A stretch of 64,000 nucleotides of DNA from Streptomyces sp. NBC_00239 (GTDB lineage Bacteria; Actinomycetota; Actinomycetes; Streptomycetales; Streptomycetaceae). Shown one piece after another: positions 19,838 to 28,434 of the stretch; position 1 is the first letter of the stretch; the number at the start of each line of letters is the position of its first letter. The notes beneath the pieces were generated by a model. That model worked only from the letters and a program-made list of their open reading frames with translations, did not search any database and was not told the origin of the DNA. The position numbers were made by a program, and so were the translations under genes. The stretch is from contig NZ_CP108095.1 of the NCBI RefSeq assembly GCF_036194065.1, positions 6,200,001 through 6,264,000 of the forward strand, read 5' to 3'.

Positions 19838-21243
19838 TGCGAAGCAGCGGTAACGGCAACGGCGGCGGCAACAGGAACAGCGGCGGCGGTGGCGGTCGTG
19901 GGAACTCCCGCGGCGGCAGCTCCGGCGGCAGCGGCGGCGGTGGCTACCGCGGTGGCGGCTCCGGCAGCGGTGGCGGCGGCTACCGCGGCGGCGGCTCGGG
20001 CGGCAGCTCCGGCGGTGGCGGCTACCGCGGCGGCAGCGGCTCCGGAGGCAGCTCCGGCGGCTCCCGCGGCGGCAGCAGCGGCGGCGGCGGCTACCGCTCC
20101 GGCGGCGGTGGCGGCTACCAGGGCGGCGGCTACCAGGGTGGCGGCTCCGACCGCGACCGCGAGCCGGCGCCCCGCATCCGCAACCCCCGCCCCGAGGAGC
20201 GCCGCTACGACGTCGGCCCCGAGGGCGAGCGCAACGGCCGCGCCGGCGCCAAGGCGGGCGGCGGCGGTGCCCGCGGCGCGGGTGACGGCGGTCGGGCCGG
20301 CGGCGGCGCCCGTGGAGCCGCCGCGCGCGGTGGCGCCAAGGGCGGTCCCAAGACCTCCAAGACCCCCGGCATCGGCGGGGCGGGCGGCCCGCGCCGCGGC
20401 CCCGGCAGCCGCAGCGGTCAGTCGCGTCCCCGCGAGCTGGACGCGCGCATCGAGGAGCGCGTGCGCGACCGGTACGCCGACAAGCCCGCGATGAACCTCC
20501 CGAAGACCTTCCCGGGCGCCGAGCAGGAAGGCGAGCGCCTGCAGAAGGTCCTCGCCCGCGCCGGCATGGGCTCGCGCCGCGCGTGCGAGGAGCTCATCGA
20601 GCAGGCCCGCGTCGAGGTCAACGGCGAGATCGTGCTGGAGCAGGGCAAGCGCGTCCTGCCCAAGGACGAGATCAAGGTCGACGGCCTGACCGTCGCCACC
20701 CAGTCGTACCTGTTCTTCGCGCTGAACAAGCCGGCCGGCGTCGTCTCCACCATGGAGGACCCGGACGGCCGCCAGTGCCTGGGCGACTACGTCACCAACC
20801 GGGAGACCCGCCTCTTCCACATCGGCCGGCTCGACACCGAGACCGAGGGCATCATCCTGCTCACCAACCACGGCGAGCTGGCCCACCGCCTCACCCACCC
20901 GAAGTACGGCGTCACCAAGACGTACCTCGCGGCGATCACCGGCCCGCTGCCGCGCGAGGTGGGCAAGCGCCTCATGTCCGGCATCGAGCTGGAGGACGGC
21001 TACGCGAAGGCCGACCACTTCCGCGTCGTCGACCAGGTCGGCAAGAACTACCTGGTCGAGGTGACCCTCCACGAGGGCCGCAAGCACATCGTGCGCCGGA
21101 TGCTGGCCGAGGCCGGCTTCCCCGTCGAGAAGCTCGTGCGCACCGCCTTCGGTCCGATCGAGCTCGGCGACCAGAAGTCCGGCTGGCTGCGCCGCCTGAC
21201 CAACACCGAGGTCGGCATGCTGATGAAGCAGGTCGGTCTGTAA
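19837..21243 (+). CDS. RsuA/RluB-family pseudouridine synthase with a long Gly/Arg-rich N terminus
   Basis: 468 aa; the family norm is about 240-290. The first 230 residues are a Gly/Ser/Arg/Tyr-rich disordered region with GGGGYRGG-like repeats, resembling RGG RNA-binding tails. The S4 domain follows (about 233-280, RLQKVLARAGMGSRRACEELI), then the catalytic domain with the Asp motif GRLDTETEGIILLTNHG (about 330-346). It isomerises uridine in rRNA, probably 23S (RluB type). It starts at the ATG at 19837, overlapping the scpB stop. A clear terminator follows. Confidence 0.93.
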   Translation: MRSSGNGNGGGNRNSGGGGGRGNSRGGSSGGSGGGGYRGGGSGSGGGGYRGGGSGGSSGGGGYRGGSGSGGSSGGSRGGSSGGGGYRSGGGGGYQGGGYQGGGSDRDREPAPRIRNPRPEERRYDVGPEGERNGRAGAKAGGGGARGAGDGGRAGGGARGAAARGGAKGGPKTSKTPGIGGAGGPRRGPGSRSGQSRPRELDARIEERVRDRYADKPAMNLPKTFPGAEQEGERLQKVLARAGMGSRRACEELIEQARVEVNGEIVLEQGKRVLPKDEIKVDGLTVATQSYLFFALNKPAGVVSTMEDPDGRQCLGDYVTNRETRLFHIGRLDTETEGIILLTNHGELAHRLTHPKYGVTKTYLAAITGPLPREVGKRLMSGIELEDGYAKADHFRVVDQVGKNYLVEVTLHEGRKHIVRRMLAEAGFPVEKLVRTAFGPIELGDQKSGWLRRLTNTEVGMLMKQVGL

Positions 21244-21295
21244 GCACCCCCGCGGCACCGCAGCCCCCGCTGCACCGCCGCACCCGTACCAGGCG

Positions 21296-21326
21296 ATGCC
21301 CGCGGCGCTCTGCGCGCCGCGGGCAT
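21296..21326 (+). terminator. Intrinsic terminator ending the parA-scpAB-rluB operon
   Basis: 13-bp perfect stem (ATGCCCGCGGCGC and complement) with a 5-nt loop TCTGC, directly followed by TTTTG. Confidence 0.9.
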
Positions 21327-21356
21327 TTTGCTTGCCCCGCCCCGCCCTTCGGGTTT

Positions 21357-21373
21357 ATGGTCAGAGTGACTAT
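21357..21373. promoter_or_regulatory. Candidate operator upstream of the NrtR-like gene
   Basis: 17-bp imperfect palindrome ATGGTCAGAGTGACTAT, with perfect GTCA/TGAC half-sites around a 3-nt centre, 24 bp before the start codon in locally AT-rich DNA. It is plausibly the autoregulatory site of the downstream Nudix regulator; this is inference from position and symmetry. Confidence 0.5.
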
Positions 21374-21396
21374 TAAAAGGAGGGGGGTGGACGGCC

Positions 21397-22176
21397 GTGC
21401 CGCCGGACGCCTACGACCCGCACGCCTTCACGCCGTTCGCCGTCACCGTCGACCTCGCCGTCTTCACCGTCCGCGAAGGCGTCCTGCACGCCCTGATGAT
21501 CCGCCGCGGCCAGGCGCCGCACGCCGGGGAGTGGGCGCTGCCCGGAGGCTTCGTGCTGCCGCGCGAGTCCGCCGAGACCGCGGCCCGGCGCGAGCTCGCC
21601 GAGGAGACCGGGCTGCCCGCGCCGGTCGTCGAGGCCCTGCACCTGGAGCAGCTGCGGACCTACAGCGAACCGGACCGGGACCCGCGGATGCGCGTGGTCT
21701 CGGTGGCCTTCACCGCCCTCGTGCCCGACCTGCCGGAGCCGCACGGCGGCGGCGACGCCGCGCACGCCCAATGGCTGCCCGCGGCGGAACCCGGCCCGCC
21801 CGACCGGCCCGGTCCGCCTGGCCCGCCCGCCGTCGGCCACGGTCGGATCCTGGCCTTCGACCACGACCGGATCCTCGCCGACGCCCGCGACCGGATCGGC
21901 GCCAAGCTCGAATACAGCTGCCTCGCCACCGCCTTCTGCCCGCCCGAGTTCACCCTCGGCGAGCTCCGCCAGGTGTACGAGACGGTCTGGGGCACGGCGC
22001 TCGACCCGCCCAACTTCCGCCGCAAGGTGCTCGCCACCCCCGGCTTCGTCGAACCGGTGCCCGGCGCCGCCCGCCTCACCGGCGGCCGCGGCAAGCCCGC
22101 CGCCCTCTACCGGGCCGGTCCGGCGACCGCCCTCCACCCGCCCCTGCTCCGCCCCCGCCCGGAAGGACCCGTGTGA
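21397..22176 (+). CDS. NrtR-type regulator: Nudix domain plus winged helix
   Basis: 259 aa from the GTG at 21397, with AAGGAGG at 21377-21383. The N-terminal Nudix domain has an intact box (GGFVLPRE, then AARRELAEETGL, about residues 48-72). The C terminus (about 165-240) is the winged-helix domain typical of NrtR (FTLGELRQVYETVWG, FRRKVLATPGFVE). NrtR proteins are repressors of NAD-metabolism genes whose Nudix domain senses ADP-ribose or related nucleotides. The stop overlaps the start of the ADP-ribosylglycohydrolase (TGATG), which fits control of an ADP-ribose pathway. Confidence 0.88.
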   Translation: MPPDAYDPHAFTPFAVTVDLAVFTVREGVLHALMIRRGQAPHAGEWALPGGFVLPRESAETAARRELAEETGLPAPVVEALHLEQLRTYSEPDRDPRMRVVSVAFTALVPDLPEPHGGGDAAHAQWLPAAEPGPPDRPGPPGPPAVGHGRILAFDHDRILADARDRIGAKLEYSCLATAFCPPEFTLGELRQVYETVWGTALDPPNFRRKVLATPGFVEPVPGAARLTGGRGKPAALYRAGPATALHPPLLRPRPEGPV

Positions 22177-23207
22177 TGGACCCCACCGACCGCACCGACC
22201 GCAGGAACAAGCGCGCGGCGACCGGCTCGCTCGTCGGGCTGGCCCTCGGGGACGCCCTCGGCTTCCCCACCGAGTTCAGCGACGTGCCGGCGATCCTCGC
22301 CAAGTGCGGCCCCTGGCGCGAGATGGAACTGCCCCGGCCCGCGATCGTCACCGACGACACCCAGATGACCCTCGCGCTCGCCCGCGGCCTGCGCACCGCC
22401 ATGGACCGCGGCCGGCTCGGCCCGCTGCGGATGGCCCGTCCGGTGCGCGAGGAGTTCGTCGACTGGTACCACTCGCCCGAGAACAACCGGGCCCCCGGCC
22501 GCACCTGCATGACCGCCTGCATGCTCCTGGACTCCGCCCGCCCCTGGCAGGAGGCCAGCCAGACCGGCTCGAAGGGCTGCGGGGCCAACATGCGGGTGGC
22601 CCCGCTGGGCCTCGTACCCGGCCTGACCGGAGAGGAGCGGGCCGGCGCCGCGCAGCTCCAGGCCGCCCTCACGCACGGCCACCCCACCGCGCTGGCCGCC
22701 TCCGACCTCACCGCCCGGGCCGTCTTCCTGCTGGCCGGCGGCACCGAGCCCACCGGCCTGGTCGGGCAGCTGCGCTCGTACGCCATAGAGCAGCGCGGCA
22801 CCTACCACGAGCGCTGGCTGGGCGACCTGTGGCGGCACGCGCAGGACCCGTCCGCCGGGGCGTACATCGCGCGCGGCTGGGACGACTGCCTGGACGCCCT
22901 CGACCGGCTGGCGAAGGCCCTGCGCACCCCGTCGCCCGAACTGGACCCCTGCCTGGCCACGGGGGACGGATGGATCGCCGAGGAAGCCCTCGCCACCGCC
23001 CTGCACTGCTTCCTGCTCTTCCCCGAGCAGCCCCTCCTGGCCCTGCGCCGGGCCGCGTGCACGGCGGGCGACTCCGACTCGATCGCCTGCCTCGCCGGCG
23101 CCTTCGCGGGCGCCCACCTCGGTGCGTCCGCCTGGCCGCGCGAATGGTCGGAACGGATCGAATACCGCACCGAGCTGATCGCCTTCGGCGCCCTCTGGGA
23201 CGCTTGA
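22176..23207 (+). CDS. ADP-ribosylglycohydrolase (DraG/ARH family)
   Basis: 343 aa. The metal-binding Asp/Thr motifs of the fold are present: GLALGDALGFPTEF (about 21-34), VTDDTQM (about 58-64) and the C-terminal GDSDSIACLAGAFAG (about 300-314). Members remove ADP-ribose from proteins, nucleic acids or small molecules. It is translationally coupled to the NrtR-like gene and followed after 3 bp by an RlaP-type nucleotidyltransferase. The target of de-ADP-ribosylation is unknown. Confidence 0.9.
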   Translation: MDPTDRTDRRNKRAATGSLVGLALGDALGFPTEFSDVPAILAKCGPWREMELPRPAIVTDDTQMTLALARGLRTAMDRGRLGPLRMARPVREEFVDWYHSPENNRAPGRTCMTACMLLDSARPWQEASQTGSKGCGANMRVAPLGLVPGLTGEERAGAAQLQAALTHGHPTALAASDLTARAVFLLAGGTEPTGLVGQLRSYAIEQRGTYHERWLGDLWRHAQDPSAGAYIARGWDDCLDALDRLAKALRTPSPELDPCLATGDGWIAEEALATALHCFLLFPEQPLLALRRAACTAGDSDSIACLAGAFAGAHLGASAWPREWSERIEYRTELIAFGALWDA

Positions 23208-23210
23208 CCC

Positions 23211-23966
23211 ATGCTCGACGCCCTCAGTCTCGACCTCGCCCCCGTCGTCGCCGCGGAACCCGACCCGCTGCTCTTCGCCACCGTGTCCGGCGCCCACCTC
23301 TACGGATTCCCGTCCCGCGACTCGGACGTGGACCTCCGCGGGGTGCACCTCCTGCCCGCGCCCGCCCTGCTCGGCCTGCGCGAGCCGGAGGAGTCCCGCA
23401 CCCGGATGTGGGTCCGGGACGGGGTCGAGATGGACCTGGTCACGCACGACCTGCGGAAGTTCGCCCGGCTCATGCTGCGCCGCAACGGCTACGTACTCGA
23501 ACAGCTGCTGTCCCCGCTGATCGTGCACACCACGGACGGGCACGCGGAACTGGCGGCGCTGGCACCGGACGTCCTGACGGGCCACCACGCCCACCACTAC
23601 CGGGGGTTCGCCGCCACCCAGTGGCGGCTGTTCGGGAAGACCGGCGAGCTCAAGCCGCTGCTCTACGCCTTCCGGGCGCTGCTCACCGGCATCCACCTGA
23701 TGCGCGCGGGCGAGGTCCAGGCGCACCTGCCGACCCTGCTGGGGCTGGTGCCCGAGGCGCCCGGACACCTCGCGGAGCTGATCGAGGCGAAGGTCGACGC
23801 GGAGCACGGCCCGTACGACGGTCCCGGCGCGGACCGGCTGGCGGCCGACTACGAGGCGCTGCACGCCGTGCTGGACGCGGCGCAGGCCGCGACCCGGCTG
23901 CCCGCCGAGCCGAGTGCCTTCGACGCCCTCGACGCGTTCGTCGTACGGGTCCGCCCGGCGGCCTGA
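23211..23966 (+). CDS. RlaP-type (COG3541) nucleotidyltransferase, copy 1
   Basis: 251 aa. The Pol-beta nucleotidyltransferase signature is at about residues 24-42: SGAHLYGFPSRDSDVDLRG (G-x-x-x-x-G ... D-x-D), and a third acidic residue is expected in VEMDLVTHDL. This family (PF10127, RlaP) was named for its association with RNA ligases and predicted RNA-repair operons. It lies 3 bp after the ADP-ribosylglycohydrolase and is probably the third gene of the operon. A second, divergent-sequence copy lies head-on at 23999-24685. Confidence 0.85.
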   Translation: MLDALSLDLAPVVAAEPDPLLFATVSGAHLYGFPSRDSDVDLRGVHLLPAPALLGLREPEESRTRMWVRDGVEMDLVTHDLRKFARLMLRRNGYVLEQLLSPLIVHTTDGHAELAALAPDVLTGHHAHHYRGFAATQWRLFGKTGELKPLLYAFRALLTGIHLMRAGEVQAHLPTLLGLVPEAPGHLAELIEAKVDAEHGPYDGPGADRLAADYEALHAVLDAAQAATRLPAEPSAFDALDAFVVRVRPAA

Positions 23967-23998
23967 CCGGCGGTGGCGCGGGCCGGGCCGGGCAGCGG

Positions 23999-24685
23999 TC
24001 AGGCGGCGGAGGCGCGGCGGGTGCGGACGAGGAAGTCCTCGACGCGGGCCCGGTCCGGCTCGGCGGGCAGCGGGCTGCCGGCGGTGGCCCCCTCGGCCTC
24101 CTCGACGAGCCGGGCCATCCACGCGTCGACCTCGGCCCAGCCGGTCTCGCCGCGCTTGACCGCGAGGAAGCGCTCCCGGTCGGCGCCGACGTCGATCGTC
24201 AGCTCCCCGGTCCGCAGCAGGTCGCGGCAGCTGGTCAGCAGCCGCAGCAGGTGCATCGCGTGCTTCCAGCGCGGCGCGCCGTGGGTGCGCACGTCCGCTT
24301 CCAGCTTGCGGCGCTGGCCCGCCGCGTACCGGGCGAAGGTGGTGTGGGCGTGCCGGGAGAGGAACGCGCCCCGGAGGGAGAGGAGTTCCTCGCCCACCGG
24401 GGTCACCTGCGTCACCAGCGGGGAGTGCAGGCATTCCAGGATGTTGGGGTTGGCCCGAAGGGCCAGCTCGCAGAAGCGTTCCAGCTCCCACGAGAACTGC
24501 TCCTCCAGGGGGCCCTCGACATGGGCCGGCGGCTTCTCGAAGCGCCAGTACAGCGGCGTCGGGGCGAGATAGACACCGCGCCGGTCGGTGTCGCTCGTCT
24601 CGGTCGCCAGACCGAACGCGCGCGAGCCCATCACGCACGCGTAGACGGTGTGGTCGCGCACCAGCGCCTCGGAAGTCACCTGCAT
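23999..24685 (-). CDS. RlaP-type (COG3541) nucleotidyltransferase, copy 2
   Basis: 228 aa from the ATG at 24685. The catalytic motif is GSRAFGLATETSDTDRRG (about residues 20-37), with ELERFCELALRANPNILECL as the second conserved block. It is only moderately similar to copy 1, so this is not a recent duplication. It is convergent with copy 1 (32-bp gap) and directly follows the Rieske gene on the minus strand (10-bp gap). Its substrate is unknown. Confidence 0.85.
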   Translation of the reverse strand: MQVTSEALVRDHTVYACVMGSRAFGLATETSDTDRRGVYLAPTPLYWRFEKPPAHVEGPLEEQFSWELERFCELALRANPNILECLHSPLVTQVTPVGEELLSLRGAFLSRHAHTTFARYAAGQRRKLEADVRTHGAPRWKHAMHLLRLLTSCRDLLRTGELTIDVGADRERFLAVKRGETGWAEVDAWMARLVEEAEGATAGSPLPAEPDRARVEDFLVRTRRASAA

Positions 24686-24695
24686 GCGGCGAAGG

Positions 24696-25202
24696 CTACG
24701 CGAGCCGGACCTCCCCGTCCGCGACGGTGATCTTCTTCTCGGGGAGCGGGCGGGTGGCGGGCCCGTTGACCACCTTGGCGTCGGCGACCGCGAACTTGCT
24801 GCCGTGGCAGGGGCAGTCGATGGTGCCGTCCGCCACCTTGTTCACGAGGCAGCCCTGGTGCGTGCACACCGCCGAGAAGGCCTTGAACTCGCCCGCCGTG
24901 GGCTGGGTGACGACGACCTTCTGGTCCTTGATCACGGTGCCCCCGCCGACGGGCACGTCGGCGGTCTTCACCAGCGCGCCGGCGCCCTTGGGAGGGGCGG
25001 TTCCGTTCGAGGAGGGGGCGGCGGCCGGCACGGATCCGGTGGCCGCACCCGGCTCCGTGACCGTCCCGGAGCCGGTGTCCGTGCCCTTGTCCTCGCCGCA
25101 GCCGACGAGCGCGCCGCCCGCGAGCGCGGCGGCGCCCGCCGCCAGCACCGTGCGCCGGGGACTCGGACGGCCTGCCGAGGGCAGCGGAAGGGTCTCGCTC
25201 AT
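24696..25202 (-). CDS. Rieske [2Fe-2S] protein, Tat/lipoprotein-like
   Basis: 168 aa from the ATG at 25202, with GAGGAGG upstream. The N terminus has a twin-Arg stretch (SPRRTVLAAGAA) and then a lipobox-like LVGC, so it may be a Tat-exported lipoprotein. A disordered Ser/Thr/Gly linker precedes the Rieske domain (about residues 75-168), which has both cluster-binding motifs: CTHQGC and CPCHGS. It probably transfers electrons outside the membrane; no partner oxidase is adjacent. Confidence 0.9.
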   Translation of the reverse strand: MSETLPLPSAGRPSPRRTVLAAGAAALAGGALVGCGEDKGTDTGSGTVTEPGAATGSVPAAAPSSNGTAPPKGAGALVKTADVPVGGGTVIKDQKVVVTQPTAGEFKAFSAVCTHQGCLVNKVADGTIDCPCHGSKFAVADAKVVNGPATRPLPEKKITVADGEVRLA

Positions 25203-25280
25203 GTGGTCCTCCTCAGTCGTACGTAGCGGGAGCATCCTGGCGTGCCGCGGGCCGCTTGAGAAGCACCCGCCCCGGGCGGT

Positions 25281-25625
25281 TCAGGCGGTCGCGGTCCAGG
25301 GCGCGAGACTCTCGGCGGTCCCGTCGGCTCCCCGGACGACCTGCCAGACGCGGGTCACGGCCGCCCGGTCGAGCGGCCCGTACACGTGCGGGTAGCGGCC
25401 GCCGGTGTCGCCCTCACGGCGGACTTCGGCGGTCAGGGCCCGCTCGTCGAGCTCCACGGCGAGCAGTGGTCCGGGGGCGTCCCGGTAGTGGCGGTCCACG
25501 ACTTCCAGCACGGTCGGCCGGTCGGCCGAGCAGTGCACGAAGCCCTCGGACTCCAGGGAGGGCGGGGCGAAGGGCAGGTCCGGCGCGGCGGACCAGTCGG
25601 CCAGGGAGACGATGTGGAAGATCAT
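25281..25625 (-). CDS. DUF952 protein
   Basis: 114 aa from the ATG at 25625. It opens MIFHIVSLADW and has the conserved ESEGFVHCSA block (about 28-37) and RYPHVYGPLD (about 80-89), which place it in DUF952. The family's biochemical role is not established; I recall it being grouped with the ADP-ribosyltransferase-like folds, which would fit the NAD/ADP-ribose genes next door, but that link is from memory. It is on the same strand as the Rieske and RlaP-2 genes, 78 bp upstream of the Rieske start. Confidence 0.85.
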   Translation of the reverse strand: MIFHIVSLADWSAAPDLPFAPPSLESEGFVHCSADRPTVLEVVDRHYRDAPGPLLAVELDERALTAEVRREGDTGGRYPHVYGPLDRAAVTRVWQVVRGADGTAESLAPWTATA

Positions 25626-25781
25626 GCCGACGGTTCTACCCCAGAACGCCCCGATCGGATCCGCCAAGTGGCGGCAGGGACGGGCCCGGGGGAGATTGTC
25701 CGTGTCTCGAAGCCGGGCGGCCCCCTGCTCTGCGAAGCCCTCCGACGGCGATGCCCGGCCCTCCCCTGGAAAGGCACCACC

Positions 25782-26219
25782 ATGGCGGGAAATGACCTCG
25801 GCTCCCTTCTCGGCGGCCTCCTCGGCGGCGGCGGTCAGAGCGGTGGCGGCGGGGCCGGCAACATCCTCGGCTCGCTGCTCGGCGCCCTGACGGGCGGCGG
25901 TGCGGGCGGCGGCCAGGCCGGCGGCAGCAACCCGCTCGGCGGGCTGATGGACATGCTGACCAAGGCCGGCCTCGCCGACCAGGCCCAGTCCTGGGTCGGC
26001 ACCGGCGCGAACCAGCCGGTCAGCGCCGACCAGATCAAGGAGGCGCTGCCCGCGGACACCCTCCAGCAGGTCGCCGAGCAGTCGGGCGTCAGCCCCGAAC
26101 AGGCCGCCGACCAGATCGCCCAGTCGCTGCCGCAGGCCGTCGACAAGCTGACCCCGGGCGGGGACCTGCCCCAGGGGTCGACGAGCCTGGAGGACATCAT
26201 CAGGCAGCAGGGCCTCTGA
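25782..26219 (+). CDS. DUF937/YidB-like protein
   Basis: 145 aa from the ATG at 25782. The N-terminal half is a Gly-rich stretch with LGSLLGGLLGGGG- and NILGSLLGAL-type hydrophobic repeats. The C-terminal half has the family hallmark QAQSWVGTGANQPVSADQI followed by VAEQSGVSPEQAADQIAQSL. The family is widespread and of unknown function. It is divergent from DUF952. Confidence 0.85.
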   Translation: MAGNDLGSLLGGLLGGGGQSGGGGAGNILGSLLGALTGGGAGGGQAGGSNPLGGLMDMLTKAGLADQAQSWVGTGANQPVSADQIKEALPADTLQQVAEQSGVSPEQAADQIAQSLPQAVDKLTPGGDLPQGSTSLEDIIRQQGL

Positions 26220-26238
26220 CCCGGCCGGGCCCCTGACC

Positions 26239-26395
26239 GGCCGCCGCCGTCCGACAGCCACCGCGGTCCGCCCGGCCGCCGCCCGCCAACAGGCCACCGC
26301 GGTCCGCCCGGCCGCCGCCCGCCGACAGGCCACTGCGGTCCGCCCGGCCGCCGCCCGCCGACAGGCCACTGCGGTCCGCCCGGCCGCCGCCCGGG
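26239..26395. repeat. 36-bp tandem repeat, 4 copies
   Basis: The landmark GCGGTCCGCCCGG recurs exactly every 36 bp at 26263, 26299, 26335 and 26371, embedded in CCGCCGCCCGCCGACAGGCC-like units. The last two copies are nearly identical. It lies in the 313-bp gap before tyrA; no gene is seen. A TAGGCT box near 26474 may be the tyrA -10 element. Confidence 0.9.
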
Positions 26396-26532
26396 ACCCC
26401 CTTCCGGCCGTACGGAGACCCGGCGCCGTCCTACATGGCGGGCGCCGGGTCCCCGCACGCCCGGCGGCTGGCTAGGCTGATCCGGCACCCGCCCGCCGTC
26501 CGCCGGCGGCGCAGCCGACCAAGGAGCATCCC

Positions 26533-27621
26533 GTGAGAACCGCCGTCGTCATCGGAACCGGACTGATCGGCACCTCCGCGGCGCTCGCCCTGGCCGGCCG
26601 GGGCATCACCGTCCACCTCACCGACCACGACCCGGCCCAGGCCCGCACCGCCGCCGCGCTCGGCGCCGGCACCGACGAGGCCCCCGAAGGCCCCGTGGAC
26701 CTCGCCATCGTCGCCGTGCCCCCCGCGCACGTCGCCACCACCCTCGCCGAGGTCATCGGGCGCGGCGCGGCCCGCGCCTACATCGACGTCGCGAGCGTCA
26801 AGGGCGGCCCCAAGCGCGAGCTGGAGGCCCTCGGCGTGGACCTCTCCGGGTACATCGGCACGCACCCGATGTCCGGCAAGGAGCGCTCCGGCCCGCTCGC
26901 CGCGAGCGCCGACCTGTTCGAGGGCCGCCCCTGGGTCCTCACCCCGACCCGGGACACCGACACCGAGGTCCTCAACCTGGCCCTGGAACTGGTCGCGTAC
27001 TGCCGGGCGGTGCCCGTCGTCATGGACGCCGACGCCCACGACCGCGCCGTCGCCCTCGTCTCCCACACCCCGCAGCTGGTCTCCTCGATGGTCGCGGCCC
27101 GGCTCGGCGACGCCGACGAGACCGCCGTACGGCTGTGCGGCCAGGGCATCCGGGACGTCACCCGGATCGCCGCCTCCGACCCGCGGATGTGGGTGGAGAT
27201 CCTCTCGGCCAACCCCGGCCCGGTCGCCGACGTGCTCTCCGGCATCGCCGCCGACCTCGACGAGACCGTCCAGGCGCTGCGCGCCATGCAGTCCGGCGAC
27301 GACGCCCGCCGCAAGGGCGGCGCCGAGGGCATCGAGGACGTCCTGCGCCGCGGCAACGCCGGCCGCGTCCGCGTGCCGGGCAAGCACGGCGCCGCCCCCG
27401 CCGCGTACGAGACCGTCGCCGTGCTGATCAGCGACCGGCCGGGCGAGCTCGCCCGGATCTTCGCCGACGCCGGCCGCGCCGGCGTGAACATCGAGGACGT
27501 GCGCATCGAACACGCGACCGGCCAGCAGGCCGGCCACGTCCAGCTGATGGTCGAGCCGGCGGCCGTCCCGGCCCTCAGCGCCGAGCTGCGCGAACGCGGC
27601 TGGGCCCTGCGCCCCCAGTAG
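26533..27621 (+). CDS. tyrA: Prephenate dehydrogenase with C-terminal ACT domain
   Basis: 362 aa from the GTG at 26533, with AAGGAG at 26521-26526. The NAD(P)-binding motif VVIGTGLIGTSAALAL is at residues 5-20, and the active-site stretch GTHPMSGKERSG at about 114-125. The C-terminal ACT domain (about 295-362, VAVLISDRPGELARIFADAG) suggests feedback control by tyrosine. It oxidatively decarboxylates prephenate to 4-hydroxyphenylpyruvate in tyrosine synthesis. It precedes cmk by 129 bp, so it may have a separate promoter from cmk. Confidence 0.95.
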   Translation: MRTAVVIGTGLIGTSAALALAGRGITVHLTDHDPAQARTAAALGAGTDEAPEGPVDLAIVAVPPAHVATTLAEVIGRGAARAYIDVASVKGGPKRELEALGVDLSGYIGTHPMSGKERSGPLAASADLFEGRPWVLTPTRDTDTEVLNLALELVAYCRAVPVVMDADAHDRAVALVSHTPQLVSSMVAARLGDADETAVRLCGQGIRDVTRIAASDPRMWVEILSANPGPVADVLSGIAADLDETVQALRAMQSGDDARRKGGAEGIEDVLRRGNAGRVRVPGKHGAAPAAYETVAVLISDRPGELARIFADAGRAGVNIEDVRIEHATGQQAGHVQLMVEPAAVPALSAELRERGWALRPQ

Positions 27622-27750
27622 GCCCGGGACCGCCCCCGGCGGCCCTCCCGCGCGGCCGGAGGTCATGGGAGGGGGCGCGGACTCGGTAACCTAGAACAGG
27701 GGCGTTTTCGCGCGCCCGTAAACGCCGTGCAACCAGAAGGGCCCACCACC

Positions 27751-28434
27751 GTGGAAACCGCCGTGATCGTCGCCATCGACGGCCCCTCCGGCACGGGCAA
27801 GTCGAGCACGTCCAAGGCCGTCGCCGCCAAGCTGGGGCTGCGCTACCTGGACACCGGCGCCCAGTACCGGGCGATCACCTGGTGGATGCTCGCCAACGGA
27901 GTGGACGTCGAGGACCCGCACGCCGTCGCCACCGCGGCCGGCAAGCCGGCCATCGTCTCCGGCACCGACCCGAACGCGCCGACCATCACCGTGGACGGAC
28001 AGGACGCCTCCGGCCCGATCCGCACCCAGGAGGTCACCTCCCGGGTGAGCGCCGTCAGCGCGGTGCCCGAGGTGCGCACGCTCATCACCGAGCTGCAGCG
28101 CACCATCGCCGCCGAGGCGGCCGGCGGCATCGTCGTCGAGGGCCGGGACATCGGCACCACCGTGCTGCCCGACGCCGACATCAAGATCTTCCTCACCGCC
28201 TCCGCGGAGGCCCGTGCGGCCCGCCGCAGCGGCGAGCTGAAGGGCAAGGAGGCGACGGACCTCGCCGCCACCAAGGAAGCCCTGATCAAGCGGGACGCGG
28301 CCGACTCCGGCCGCAAGACCTCCCCGCTGGCCAAGGCCGACGACGCCGTGGAGGTGGACACCACCGAGCTGACCCTCGACCAGGTCATCGAATGCGTGGT
28401 CACCCTGGTTGAGGAGAAGCGGGCCGCCAAGTGA
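27751..28434 (+). CDS. cmk: Cytidylate kinase
   Basis: 227 aa from the GTG at 27751, with AGAAGGG suitably upstream; a GTG at 27727 would add 8 residues. The P-loop [14 protein letters not shown] is at about residues 8-21 and the CMP-binding region [11 protein letters not shown] follows. The lid region has [20 protein letters not shown]. It phosphorylates CMP and dCMP. Its stop overlaps the acyltransferase start (GTGA), so translation is coupled. Confidence 0.96.
   Translation: METAVIVAIDGPSGTGKSSTSKAVAAKLGLRYLDTGAQYRAITWWMLANGVDVEDPHAVATAAGKPAIVSGTDPNAPTITVDGQDASGPIRTQEVTSRVSAVSAVPEVRTLITELQRTIAAEAAGGIVVEGRDIGTTVLPDADIKIFLTASAEARAARRSGELKGKEATDLAATKEALIKRDAADSGRKTSPLAKADDAVEVDTTELTLDQVIECVVTLVEEKRAAK

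Noticed and set aside
25386..25781. N-terminal extension of the DUF937 protein
   Set aside because: The extra sequence is antisense to DUF952, while the family similarity begins at the ATG at 25782.
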